NCBI RefSeq assembly: GCF_954871325.1
Contig: NC_088779.1
Coordinates: 30,459,752 to 30,523,751, forward strand
DNA length: 64,000 nt
Source: Gordionus sp. m RMFG-2023
Taxonomy: Eukaryota > Nematomorpha > Gordioida > Chordodea > Parachordodidae
Direction of reading: 5' to 3'
Numbering within the stretch: position 1 is the first letter of the stretch; each line of letters opens with the position of its first letter. This document shows, one piece after another, positions 1 through 12,300 of this stretch. The notes beneath the pieces are model-generated. The model was given only the letters and a program-made list of their open reading frames with translations. It did no database searches and had not been told where the DNA came from. Both the position numbers and the translations under genes were made by a program.

Positions 1-1261
1 GTAAACTGATTGGCTTTGAGTATAACCTATTTTAAAATTCGTGTTTAGATAATGGTTATATATAATTTGTTGTACCTAAAACTAAGATTATTTATCATTT
101 TTAACTTAACCTTTAAAGGGTCAAAGATTCTCCATGATGTGAATGAGAACGTATTTGAGAATCGTCTATTTAATTTTGAGTTTGTTGTTTTATAAATTAC
201 GTGATAAAATATTTTTACCCTGAAAATGTGAACTCAAGTTGTTCTAAGATAAATGTTTGATGATAAAGGTGAAACATCTAAAATAATAATAATTTAATTG
301 CAATTAAGTTTAAAATACTTTGAATTGGTTTACTGGTGTCTAAATGACATTTAGTTTTTACTAAAGTCACGATTAATGGTTAGTTTTGCTCTGCCACCAC
401 ATCTTTTGCGGCAATAGTTAATATATTATGGCATTAATAATGGCCCGAATAAGATTTTAGCCTAAATAATATATTATGTAAGCCTAGACTTAACTCGTAG
501 ATGGTAGAAAGGGTTGGACCTTTATTTTCCTAACCTCGAGGCTTAGATATTAAGATTTTGGCTAAAATATTGATCAGGTCATTTAACAACACTAGAAAAA
601 ACTGTTAGATACTGATAAGAAACATAAAATTATTTCCAAAAAATAATTGTCTTCTTTCCAGATTATTAATTAATTGAATAACTCAATATCAATTTTTTTT
701 TTTAAAAACTGACTAGAACAAAATTTTTATTTTTATTGTAATAAACATAGAAAAATACAATAAAGATTTCGAAAAATAAAATTTATTCGAATATTTTTAA
801 TGCAAAAATTCGAATATTTTTTTTATCATTTTCTTCCTTTTGCCACCTCTACCAGATTTGTGCTTTAAATACTGCTGATAATTCCAAATATTCTCTGTAG
901 TCTTTATTTTTTAATGTAAATAAAATTTTCGTATCTAATAAATTATACATACTTTAATATCTAATTTCTTTAAGTAATTTATTTATGTTTTTCTGCTACG
1001 GTTTGAATCTTCATTTTTTTTAAAATAAAACATTGGTAGCCATTTTTGGGGATTTTCACTGGTGACAAAATTGCCAACATTCCCCATTTTTTTTTAGCGA
1101 TTTTTCGTTTAGCGATTTCGAACCGATCCCCTTTATTCCGTATTTAAAAGGCAACTTTATTAAATTTAATTAGCGTATAATTTAAATAACTAGGAAGGGA
1201 TTTTTAGTCTCCCCCCCCCCCACCTTTGTCGGCTTTCTTGCAAAAAATCCGAAAAGAATCA
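1..1261. other. Intergenic, no gene seen
   Basis: I see no convincing exon here. The stretch is AT-rich with short homopolymer runs. Around 420-592 is a weak match to the dispersed MITE family described at 31154-31352: a phrase about lost notes of the kind tcgaggcttag, followed by ggctaaaatattga, and a right end near tttaacaacact. The left end of that copy is poorly defined. Confidence 0.5.
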
Positions 1262-2626
1262 TATGGGAGACCAGGGTAAAACGATCGGCATTTTGCATAT
1301 TTACAATAAAAATTTTAAACAAGAGTCAAACACAACAATTTGCAAATCAACGTGTAGCCACATCCCTCTACGAGATAAAAGAAAGTGTAGCCCTCTACCT
1401 AAAATATTTTAGGAGCTATGATTAGTTATGTTAAATTACGCGTTTAAGCCAGGGTAAAATGGTTAAGCACTGGGGTAAAGTGGTTAAAATAATATTTGAC
1501 ATTATATTTATTGTTTTATTTAACAAATATTACAAATTTAAGATATATTTATGATTTTTATTTACAAACAAATCAATGTAACAGTGGCGTAGGCATGGAG
1601 GGGGTTCAACCCCCCACCTCCCCCCCCCCCCATGATAATGAAAAAAAATTATTTTTTTTTAAATTCTTAATAAACGCTTGATTTTTATGTTTTAAATTTA
1701 TTATAAATAATAATAGATATACACATTTGATTATTTTTATATTTATTAAATAAATTTTATATTATTTTGCATTTCATAAAATTGTCTAATTTGTCATATT
1801 CCATTTTATAAAAAATATATAATTTCTTATTTTCAATATGAAAAAACAATCATTTATTTTATTCATATTTCAACAAATCACATCCTACACCTATCACTAC
1901 ATTGGAAAATCAATGCAATATGGACATGTAAAGTAATTTTCATAATTACCACATCTAGGCACATTGTCAATTCAAATACAAACAATATAATTTAATTACT
2001 TGTTTAGGCGTTTTACCATAAATGGTATACTTGCTTCTAATATGTAGTCACACAATGTAGATTCTCTTCATTTGTAAATATTTATTTATGGTGATCTTAA
2101 CTTTTAATACCATTTTTATATCTTCCACTCAACGTTGGATAAGGTATGTTATATTTTTTAGAGGACAAATTAAGTGAAGTTTTGCTATTTTATATTTTAT
2201 GGCTTCGTCGATTATACCTACATCTCCTGAATATTGTTTTTCTCAAATAATTTCTCGTTATTTGATTGGTGCAATAAAAGTTATAATAAATGAATGAATG
2301 AAAAATTTAATGTAAATAATCATATGTTTTAACCGTTTTTACCCATAACAGCTTTTACCCCAAGGTGACATATGTTATAAAAAACCGTTATTGCGTAACT
2401 TCTAGTATAGCTATAGATGTCAGATAAATTTATTTTATAGCTAGTACTCCATGTGTGCCGAGAATGATTTTTTTTTGACAAAATATATAAAACCAGGTAA
2501 GTTTTTGGAAAATATAAAAATACATCTTCGCACCAAATTTAAAATCTTTGTGCCTAAGGGTTAAAAAGTTATTTGCGTTAACTTTGTTACCCCGTCAATC
2601 GGGATCGCTTTACCCCGGTCTCCCCT
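1262..2626. mobile_element. Candidate TIR DNA element of about 1.36 kb, non-autonomous
   Basis: The left end reads GGGAGACCAGGGTAAAACG and the right end, read on the minus strand, GGGAGACCGGGGTAAAGCG, so about 20 terminal bases match with two differences. Similar 'ggggtaaa' phrases recur inside, near 1450-1485 and, inverted, near 2335-2365, giving subterminal repeats. No transposase is visible. A second signature lies inside near 1581: CAGTGGCGTAG followed by G- and C-runs, which resembles one end of a hAT-type element whose partner I could not find. No clear target duplication flanks the unit, so the exact borders and the superfamily stay open. Confidence 0.5.
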
Positions 2627-2692
2627 ACATCAACGCGCAAAAGACTAAAATATGCCTTTTTTTAAAAAAAATAAATGGTTTCTAAGCCATTG

Positions 2693-2945
2693 TTTATAGT
2701 AAACGCGATTTGTTCAAGCGGTGCGGTATTTAATGGTATTATCGAAATCACAGCTGATATATTACCGCAACGATAATATTTCGAAATGTATAAGTCGCGA
2801 CATATATGTTTTTTTTCTTCAAATTTTTGTCATCACTTGTTATCATCGTTTTTCTCCCACAAATATTTGTATATTGTACCTAATATATTGGCTTGAATTT
2901 TTCTAAATAACGCGGACCGTTCGAATAAATCTCGTTTACTATAAA
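2693..2945. mobile_element. MITE, TTTATAGTAAACGCG family
   Basis: The left terminus TTTATAGTAAACGCGATTTG is mirrored at the right end as CGTTTACTATAAA. The body is short (about 250 bp) and non-coding. A second member with the same terminal pattern lies in intron 6 of the USP14 gene at 15788-15983. Two independent insertions with shared termini support a mobile family; the superfamily is unknown. Confidence 0.6.
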
Positions 2946-3449
2946 AAAAGAGGCGTAGCGTCAACCGATAATTTGACCAATTTGACGGGATACCATTTGA
3001 AACGCATTATTTATGTGAACGCTATGAAGCGCCCTATTTTTGTAGCACAATATATATATATATATTAAAATTGGGAAAAAATATTTGCGAATGGATTAAT
3101 ATACGTTGTTGGATTAGTATTATTATTATATATATAATAACCATTATGGTATCTTATTTTAAAAAAAGGAGAAAATCAATAAAATTTATGATCAAAACAA
3201 AAAAATAGTAATAACCCAAGATTTTCTATTCCTAATAACTAATGCTGAGAAGGTTTAATCACTTTTTCCGCATCGATTTTCAGTCTGGTCGAGTTCTTGA
3301 GATGGATCTTCTCCCGGCTCGAAAAATTTCTCGGTCTTAACCGGGCTGGCGATGTTGACTATACTGATATGTCCACTCGCTCATTCGTATTCCGCCTAAT
3401 TATCGATTTCTATTAATCTTACGTCCTTAGGCCGCGTTCATAGTCGAAT

Positions 3450-3565
3450 CCGATGCGGCACGACTTAACAGCTGATCGATTTTTAAAATTTGTTTACGAG
3501 ATCATTTTTACAGATTCTAAAAATCGATCAGCTGTTAAATAGTGCCGGATCGGATCCCGCTATAA
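3450..3565. repeat. Compact inverted repeat (hairpin)
   Basis: Two arms of about 33 bases face each other: the left arm contains gcac, then gacttaacagctgatcgat and tttta; the right arm reads taaaaatcgatcagctgtta followed by gtgcc. They are separated by about 30 bases. The sequence could fold into a stable cruciform. It may be a tiny foldback MITE; I saw no second copy of this exact unit in the window. Confidence 0.55.
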
Positions 3566-4226
3566 ATCCGTCCCTAAAACTTCTATCAATCGTTAGCTCG
3601 CTCTATGGTCCCAAAATGGAGGTAAGAAGTTTAAAAAATGGCCGATTTTGGATTTACAAAAAATGTCAATTTTTACATCTTGGTATTATGTCATTTGACA
3701 ATTTATATTTTTTAGCCAATATCATGGTCAAAAAAAAAATTTTTTTCCTATTACATTGAAATTTATGTTATAGTAAAAAAAAAAGTTTAAAATTATATTA
3801 ATATCGATTTATATAAAAAATAATTTATGTTTCTAAAAGCGCCGCGAAAACTAAATAAGGACATATGTTTTTGGAGGATGAAAAGGAATCATTTTTATTT
3901 TTATATAAAAAAAAATGTCGACTTAAAATATCAGCTGATTTTGATTCGCGCCAAAATTAAACGGATATATTGTTCTATAAACACATCGTGGGGGAATTCT
4001 ATAAATAATAATTCGGCAAAAGAAATAAATTTTTAGATGTCGATCAAATGTCGAAAATAGATATCAATCAACCTTCGAAAAATTTTTAAAGTATGATATC
4101 AATATCCGTGCCAAAAAACACAAAATTATATTATAGAGCCATCATGACCATCTTACACCTTTTCAGGATCTGATCTGAATTTTTCGCCAGACGCCACCGC
4201 CCTACTATTTTTAAGGTACCCCCAGT

Positions 4227-4557
4227 CCAATGACTTGTAATAATACCAAGACTGACGACGCATTCATTAAAAGCGTACATCAACGAAAAACAGCTGGGGA
4301 CGCCATTTTGATTACTTGTATCGTTATCAAAAATTTAAAATGAGAGGATCCAATTTATTCCCATGTCTGACGCAAACTTTATCGAAGAATTAGCATGTTC
4401 ATTGAGATGATAAGGAAGCAAGCACTCCTTAACACGAGAATAATTGCTATATGGATTAACCAAAATGGCGGATCCAGCTGATTTGCATTCAACGACGCTT
4501 TTCAAATGCGTTATTTTAAACGCGCATCGTCAATTTACGTATTATTATATGTCAATC
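4227..4557 (+). mobile_element. MITE, CCAATGACAT family, copy 1
   Basis: About 330 bp bounded by the inverted termini CCAATGAC...(about 35 bases) and their mirror ending ...tatgtcaatcatt. Inside are conserved landmarks shared with four other copies at 26826, 38991, 39536 and 53094: gactgacga near the left end, cagctggggacgccattttg, and ccaaaatggcggatccagct on the right. There is no coding capacity. The family is non-autonomous; its transposase source is unknown. Confidence 0.75.
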
Positions 4558-4635
4558 ATTCCCCAATTCAGACTGATCCTAGATTAATTCTAAAAAAAAT
4601 ATATATTTTAAGGAAGAATGTTAAACTGTTAAGAG

Positions 4636-4776
4636 TCGGTGTTTCCTAAAATGGCTCGATATTAGCCGATTTTAGCACAACACGCCTAAAGCCTTTTCTG
4701 CCATCTGTGAGCGAAAATCTCCACGATTTTTTTTTTGGCTAAAATATTGGTTAGCCGTTTAAAAAACTCTAGTTAG
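4636..4776. mobile_element. MITE, GGCTCGATTTTGGC family, short copy
   Basis: A decayed copy of the family best seen at 31154-31352. The left side reads aaaatggctcgatattagcc, the centre carries the 'gccatctgtgagcgaaaatct' type phrase, and the right side has ggctaaaatattggttagcc followed by gtttaaaaaact. It is non-coding. Confidence 0.5.
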
Positions 4777-5030
4777 TTTTATAACTTTTATATTATAAGA
4801 AATTAATTTATACATTTTTTTAGAAAGAAAAAGGTTATTTTTTTGTTTGTAATTAACTATAAATTATATATATATGTGTATAGAGAGAGAGAAATTTTTA
4901 TTTAAAAAGCGCCTAAAAACATATAATTTTGCAAAACAAAAAATATCTTATGACTACGAAATGTTAATTTTTTTTTAAAATATATTTTACCATTATATAT
5001 ATATATATATATATATATTATTAATTGAAA

Positions 5031-7126
5031 ATGTTTTACTTTAAGTATTTTGACTTTAAAATGTTAAAAGAAGGTATTGTTATTTTATTTATTTTTTTTG
5101 GTAAGACAAAAATTTGTTTTCTGGGATCAACAGCTTGGGTCCTACTCTTAAGGAGTTCTCGAAAGCGCGAAACGATACCCTTCCCCCGTTTGATTGGAAA
5201 AGAGATCTTCCACTTAAAGTTGACGTAGATTAATAGTCATGATCAAGTTTCCCCCCCCCTCAATTACTAGTTCTGAGGTCTAGCTGTTTTAAAATAAAAC
5301 CCGGGATATTCAGAAAATTAACTTTCAATTACTGATATAAACTAAAATAAATTCCCTTACTAACCAATTTTTTTTTTTTACTAATAGGAATGATATTGAG
5401 GTAATTCTAATACAAACTTTTAAGGGCAACGAAAAATTTTCGTATACTTTTAAATAATGTGTCCCTGATAAAATATTTTCATCCCTCCTAACTTCAGAAT
5501 CATGATTGAACCCCGTCAGCTGTCAAATTATTAATAAAATATATATTATGTATCAAGCTCCGGTCAGGGTCAAGCCGTTGAACGAACAAGGCTCGCTTAG
5601 CTTGGTGGAGGGGGATACTCTCAAACTGAAATGCGAAGCTTTGTCCTGCCCAAAACCTTCCATTCTCTGGTTCCGGAAACGGGATAAAGACGAGTCCTTC
5701 CATCCCCTCAATTCCGCGAGCGTGGGCGTAGGGGATAGGATCAGTTTCGATCAGGACAAAGCGGAAGGTATCAATTTTTTTTTTCCAAAATTATTTGAAA
5801 TAATTAAAATCGGCTCAGCTGTTTCACATTTTTTTCTTCTTCTTCGCTCGATTTACCTCGTGAGTATATATTAGCGATCTGCCGGTCCGGCCCGTTTAAT
5901 TTGTTAAAAGTCGTGGCTCGGATTCCAGCTCCACCTAAAATTATATTTGCAAGGAAAGCGCTGTGTTCTTCATTTTATGTTCCGATCACTTTCTTCCATC
6001 TTTTTTTTTTAGTAGGAAGGCGCCCAGCAGTCGGAAAATTTATAATATTTCGATTCTTAGGAGGGATCTCATGATCGATTTTTTTTTTCCCTGATATTTC
6101 CTAATTTTGGACCTAAAATTTCGTTTTTTTTTAAAAAGAATTTATTGAGTTCTGATCCCCTAATAACAAAATTAACTCACGTTAATGTTAAATTTTTTTT
6201 TCTCTTTAGCTTCCACCTTTTTCTGGTGGTAAACTCCTTCAATATCTCTCTCCACTTTATGTTTGTTATTCATACTATCTCTCTTATCTAATTTATACTT
6301 CTTCATATTGGCTCTAACTTAATGGGCCCATTGAATTTTTGGCCTTCCTCTTTTACGTTTACCCATCACTTCCAAACTCTCAACCCTATTGCCTACGAAG
6401 TTCTTGTCAAATTTTTTTTTTTTTAAACATTAACAATTCTCGAACAAATATATAAAGTTTCATTATTGAATTTTAGAAATAACGAACCTAAAAACATATT
6501 TTTAGCTTTTAAGTTCCAAAATTATTAAAATTATGCATATTAAAAGATCTGCCGTCAAAAATCTCCTAATACCTCTTGTTATTTTATTTTTTTCCAAATT
6601 ACCTATCGATGGTTAAATTAAAAAATTATCTAAAAAAAAATATTCTTTACGAGCGCCTGATAAGTTATTCCACACTGATCATTAGAGGGTTAAATAATTT
6701 TGGTTGTATTGGGTTGTTATTTAGCATCCTCTGGATTTAATTAGATATTTTTAAAAAGTCATTATTTATCATTTAAATTAAATTTTAATGTAAAGATGTG
6801 GAAAATAGCACCTTGAAGATCAAGAATATGGGTTACGAAGATAAGGGTTTATATACTTGCAAGGCTTCTAATCTAAAATCAGAACACAATAGCACCATTA
6901 ACGTTAGAATCAAGGGTATTACATTACCAAATTTTAAAAAAAAATTAACTCATTACGCCATATTTTTTTTTTATATTATAAAGACAAATTGGCGGCTCTT
7001 TGGCCGTTCCTTGGGATTTGCTTGGAAGTAGCCATTCTGTGTGCCATAATCCTGATTTACGAGAAGAAAAGGGCTAGGAAGAACTCCGATTTGGACCTTA
7101 ACACGAGCATCAAATCACCTACTTAG
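5031..7126 (+). CDS. BSG: Basigin/neuroplastin-family single-Ig membrane protein, 4 exons
   Basis: Exons are 5031-5100, 5558-5767, 6796-6915 and 6984-7126, all joined in phase 1, giving 180 residues (stop TAG). Exon 1 encodes a signal peptide (hydrophobic core GIVILFIFF). Exons 2-3 encode one Ig domain (residues 24-133) with the disulfide pair Cys49/Cys115, core Trp61 and the DKGLYTC signature; Asn97 and Asn125 sit in N-x-T sequons. Exon 4 holds the transmembrane segment ALWPFLGICLEVAILCAII, with Glu148 in the membrane and YEKKRA behind it. This is the hallmark of basigin, neuroplastin and embigin, which chaperone monocarboxylate transporters. The short tail ends KSPT. Vertebrate basigin usually has two Ig domains; this model has one. 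Exon 1 also has an in-frame ATG at 5061; I chose 5031 as the first after the upstream stop. A poly(A) signal is at 7270-7275. Family assignment is strong from the membrane segment; exon 1 is inferred from its position, phase and hydrophobicity. Confidence 0.87.
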
Positions 7127-9335
7127 TAAATATTACTATAGAGGTCCACACAACCCGACCTAACTGGAAAATCCGATCAACCGACCCGATCCGTCGGTTA
7201 GGAATTTTTTTCCGGTTGGCCGGGTTTGGGAATATTGTTTACAATTAAGAATTTAATTAGAGGGATATCAATAAATCGTGATTTAATTTGTACATTATTT
7301 TATCTATTATTTCTTTAGAGTATATTTATATACTAAAAAAATAAATAAGTTTTTGGAGAAAATTTTTTTGTTTTGATTTTTTTGGTTGAAAATTATATGT
7401 TTCGAATTGGGCTAGGTTCGGGAATTTTTTTAAAAAGTTTAGGGTTGGTGTTTTACTCCACACGGGACTCGAGAAAATTTTGTTTTTAGGTCTCTAATTA
7501 CCTCTCCTTATAAAGTAAAATTGTAGTCAATCGTTATGTCGCGTAATTTTATAAATGAACGAGGTTAATATAGACTCTTATGATTTTAAAAAATACATAT
7601 AGAATCTATTAGATAATATTCCCAGAAATAAAACCCACCTCCACTGGGGAAATTTAAAACTCCAAAGGAATCACATAACTTTGGCAAACTCCAATACGGC
7701 TTAGCCTTAGTCCTTCAGTTGAGACTCAAATTAGAAGGGTTTAAAGTCAATTTTTTTTTAGCTTAAAAGCTTAATGGAGTCATATTGGAGCTAGCCAGTT
7801 AAGGCAATTGAACGAAGTGAAATCGACGATATTCCGATAAAAAATTTTATTATTATTATTGAGGTGCTAAAATTATTTTGATTATATTTATATAGTTAAC
7901 AAACTTGAAACTACAGAAATATTAGTTAATGATATTTTTTTATAATATAGCAAATCTCCAGATATAGATTTATCGGAAGATCAAGAAATAAGGCATCGAA
8001 AATCATGAATTAAAAAACAGGACAGGACATCTAGAAATATTTTATCCTTAACAAAAGCTTGATAAATTTTTTATCATTTTAAAAGCAAATTTATTTTGCT
8101 TAAATATATTCGCGTATTTAATTATCTTTTTATCATTATCATATAACATTTAATACAAAAAAAAAGTGTATATCTGGGAAATTAGATGTTTTAAATTAAG
8201 ATTTCTGTCTATTCAATTTTATTTTTTAAAAAAATATAATTTTTAATTTATGAATATGTAATGTTATACAAAAAAAAATATTTAATGATAAGCTTAAAAT
8301 AATATCACGTTTATTTTTTTTAAAAAATTATTTTCAATTTTTGATTCCTCAAAATAAAAAAGTATTAAAAACATGTTAGCAGATAAAAACTGCCCATAAA
8401 ATTTTTGATGCAAGATTTTAGATTACTTAAAAGATATCTGTAGTAAATACTGGAATTCCTTGATTTTTAGGACACATCCATTTCCCATTTTATTTTTTGA
8501 GGCTTTTGTTAATAAAAATTTTTGAAGTGAGGGTTTAGTTAGAATATATGTAGGTATATAAGCCAAACTAGAGGTCTGAACTTGGGCGGCCATAGTTTGG
8601 ACGGGCTTGGTTGGCTTTTCTAATATTTCATAATATTGCATATTATATGTGTTTGACTAAAATTAATGGATAAAAGAGCCAAACCATCCTTAAAATCATT
8701 TTTAAACATTAGGTGGGCGGGATTGAAAAAATTTCCAAACAACTAAGTGGGCAGGCTTTTTGGCTAAAAATTTGCCCATTGCAGACATCTAAGCCAAACC
8801 TTCTAAAAAAAATTTGAACCGATACATTTGAGCCATTTGGTACTCTTTTAAGGTTTATAGCGTAATTCGATAGGAAACATATTTTAATTGTAAATGAATC
8901 AATATTATTGTTTTAAGGCAGGGAATTGTTATAAAATTAATTTTAAAAAAATATATAAGCTTAATTAAATCCAAAAGGTTTGTGTGCTAGTTTTTAAAAA
9001 GGTTCAACTCGTGCCTATATTATTATTTTACGAACCAAATTTGAACAGATATTTTGTCAAAGAGATGCTCCGCTATACTGGGCGCTGATTATCAGGGTAC
9101 CTTGATTCTAATCGCTATAATGAGCACTGATTATCAGGCCTGATTCCAAGAATCTACAATTAACTTGCATTTATTTACTTTTGTAAGCACTCCTCTTGAA
9201 TTTAAAGTTTTTCCAGAATGTTTAGTGTTCGACTTTTTTTACTCATTTAAAATTTTTTTGAGGGTTCAAATAGTTTTAATAAAATTGAATGTTACTCACA
9301 AAAATATATAAATAATAATTTAAAGACGAATACAT
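7127..9335. other. Intergenic between convergent BSG-like and USP14 genes
   Basis: This is 2.2 kb of AT-rich sequence between two genes that converge. No exon is recognisable. Two stretches resemble a dispersed repeat rich in 'gggc/gccc' words: 7145-7210, and 8570-8800 with aagtgggcaggcttttt and gcccattgcagacatct. Related wording recurs near 27200-27330, 32450-32515, 47210-47280 and 49990-50090. Confidence 0.5.
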
Positions 9336-9341
9336 TTTATT
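9336..9341 (-). promoter_or_regulatory. Poly(A) signal of USP14
   Basis: AATAAA on the minus strand, 44 bases past the USP14 stop codon, the normal place for a cleavage and polyadenylation signal. Confidence 0.6.
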
Positions 9342-9385
9342 ATAATAAGGTGAGCAAAAGAATAATAAATTTCGTATGAATGGCT

Positions 9386-12300
9386 TCAAGTTTTCAATAT
9401 TCTTGGACCGTAAATTAAAACGTAAGCGGTGTGCCAATCGCCTATAAATTTTTTTTTAAAAAATATTTGTTAAAATTAAATTTAGATTAATAAATACGAA
9501 ATAACATTTTTTTTTTCATGAGCAAATATTTACCAAGATCTTAATTATTGGTAATAGCTCAACTGAAGAAATGTGGTATATGAAAATATAATTTAAAATT
9601 AAAACACGCAAATGAGAAAAGGGATGTAGAATTGAAGGTTAGAGATATGGTTTAGGGGTAAATATGTTTAATATGGGCCTTTAATTCTGAGATAGGTCAT
9701 GAGATTATACAAACTAATAGAAATTCAAAATAAATCAGATGTGGTAACAGTACTTTCCTTCAGTTGGAAACTTAATTCAATTATTTCGTTTCAAATATTT
9801 TTGCTAGTTTAGAAATTAATTATATTTGGATATAAATTTTGAAAAGGGAAAATATTATTTAGTTACGAATTAATTTAAAACGACAAAAATAATGCTATAA
9901 TACAATTTCCAAGAACGCTTTTAAAAAGCAATCCATATTGTGTTATTGACAACGTTCGCAATCAGGCAATCTTTAAATGCCCTTTTAGGATAGTTATAAA
10001 GAGTTAGCCACTCACTACTTTTTATAGTAATAGCTAGTTGTGAGGTACTTTTATTTTAAAAAAAGCAAGTAGCCTTCCTTTTTTAGAGGAGTTCGCTAGA
10101 CTTTCTTTTTAGAAAAATTGTGTAGGTAGTAGCAATACTTTTTTGAAATGTATCTTTAGCGGTAACGCGCTACATTCAAAAGTACCGGTAAATCAGATTT
10201 TCATTTTTCAAATTAAAAATAACTCCCATTAAAATATGTTCTTTATTTAGAGCGCAATCATTTGTTCAGTTTTTTAAAGAAAATTTGATTTTGGTAAAAA
10301 TATTTCCCATTTTTTAGTGCATTGTAAGAATACTTATCCACTTAATTGCAGCCAATTTGTCTACGAAACTTCGAACCATTTTAATATTGGCAATACATGC
10401 CTTGTTGTAATCATTAGGAAATTTTGTAGCAATATTTTTACGATTGAATGCCCTTCCTGACAGGAACCCCCTTAAGTGGATGTTACACCCTGTCGAGGTG
10501 ACGTGATCCTTTTCTAGGCCCAGACCACAAGGAACCTTTTAGGCATCATTAGCCGTTAAAGACTTTATCACTCCCCCGCCATTATGAGACTGAAGGTAGT
10601 ACAAAATATACAAAATTATTTATAAACATCACATGGGTTTTTGGTAAAGAACAATCTTTATGTGCGGTTTGGAGTGAAGAAGACATTACATTGGATAAAG
10701 ACGGGATTGATAGGGAAGATTTTAATGATTATCGTTTATGATACTTAGATATTTTTTTAGATATTTGTAAGAAAAGTTTGGATTTAGATATTTGTATGAA
10801 TAAATTGGATTTTAGACTATAAGTGAACTTGGACTATTTCTAGTTGGTAATGCTTATTGTTGGTATTTATTTAATTATTAGAAAAGGATTGTTTGGGATA
10901 AAGTTATATTTTTTTTAAGGGGAAGAGTTGAGAGTAAGGGGCATTCTTCTATAAAAAGAAAAAAAAACAATTTCTTTTTCACGTTAATACATGGCCATTG
11001 CACATAAACATTCGCAGGATGTCCTAATTTCGTTATTTTTGGTGCTACAATGGTGGCACCGCTTTCTTAGTATTTTCGGAATGCAATAATTTTAATGAGA
11101 TAAATAATCCGATCCTATTTTTCCTATTATTAGTCACATATTTTTTTATGAAATTTTGAAGGAATCGATATTGGATTGGTTTTCAAACGATGATGATACT
11201 CACAACTCAGATGATTCTCGATAATTTTTAGTTGAAAGTTCTTCGTAGTATATTTATTTTGGAAATAATAAATAATTTTTTTTACTAAGTCCGTATTGTT
11301 TAATCAGTAATTTCCATGACGTCCCCGATTCGCAATTAATTTCGCGCTAAGAAATGGGTAGTATTATACAAGTTCCCTGCCCTACCTCAATTACAATTAA
11401 TATGAGTTTGTGTAGATCACTGGAATCATTATAAAGCCCTTTATGGAATGCACCAATCGGGTGAAACGATGGATGCGCGCCTTTTCTTCTTTCTAAGCGA
11501 TTGCCACTTTTGTCAATAGCTTCGCGATTCATAATGTTTACATTTAATAATTGCATTTTATAAAATTTTTAGGTATTATTTTCAAAATAAATATACTTAC
11601 GAAGAACTTCGACTAAAAATTATCGATAATCTTCTATCTCAAAAAATTATTTATTTGGGAATATCATCATCCTTGCAAAGCAATCCAATATCGATTCCTT
11701 CAAAATTTCATTAAAAAAATATGTGGCTGAATGATATAAGGAAAAATAGGATCGGATCATATTCCAATTAATATTCTTGCTAGTGATTAGGAATCCCTTG
11801 GAAAAATACTAAGAAAGCGGTGCCACCACTGTGTAGCACCAAAAATAACGAAATCATCCAGGAAATGTTCTATTTTTGCAAAGTATCGCTGTGTATTAAG
11901 AAAAATAAATTGTTTTTCTTTTCATAACAAAAAATAATTTAAATTATATTTATATAATACACAGTCGGACAAAAAATGTCCCTCCTGCATTTATAAATTA
12001 TTTAGTAATCTTTGTATTTTATATTTATAAAAATTTAAATAAAATAATGATCATTTTTTATTTAAGTCTTTATAGGTGTGCAATAGAGGGGTTATTTTTT
12101 TTAAATGTTATCACATAATTTTTTGAACATATTAGTTTTTATATTACTTTTCTAGAGGAGTTACTCGATTTTTATGAATTTTTTTTTTCTTTTTTAAGTT
12201 CATTTTTTATTTTGCAATATATTAATGAAAAAGAAATGTTTGTCCAAAAAAAGGCATTTTTACTTTTTAAATTAAATAATCTTATAAAACTGGCTAAGGC

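Noticed and set aside
5500-5703. Minus-strand frame over basigin exon 2
   Set aside because: Antisense to the Ig-domain exon.
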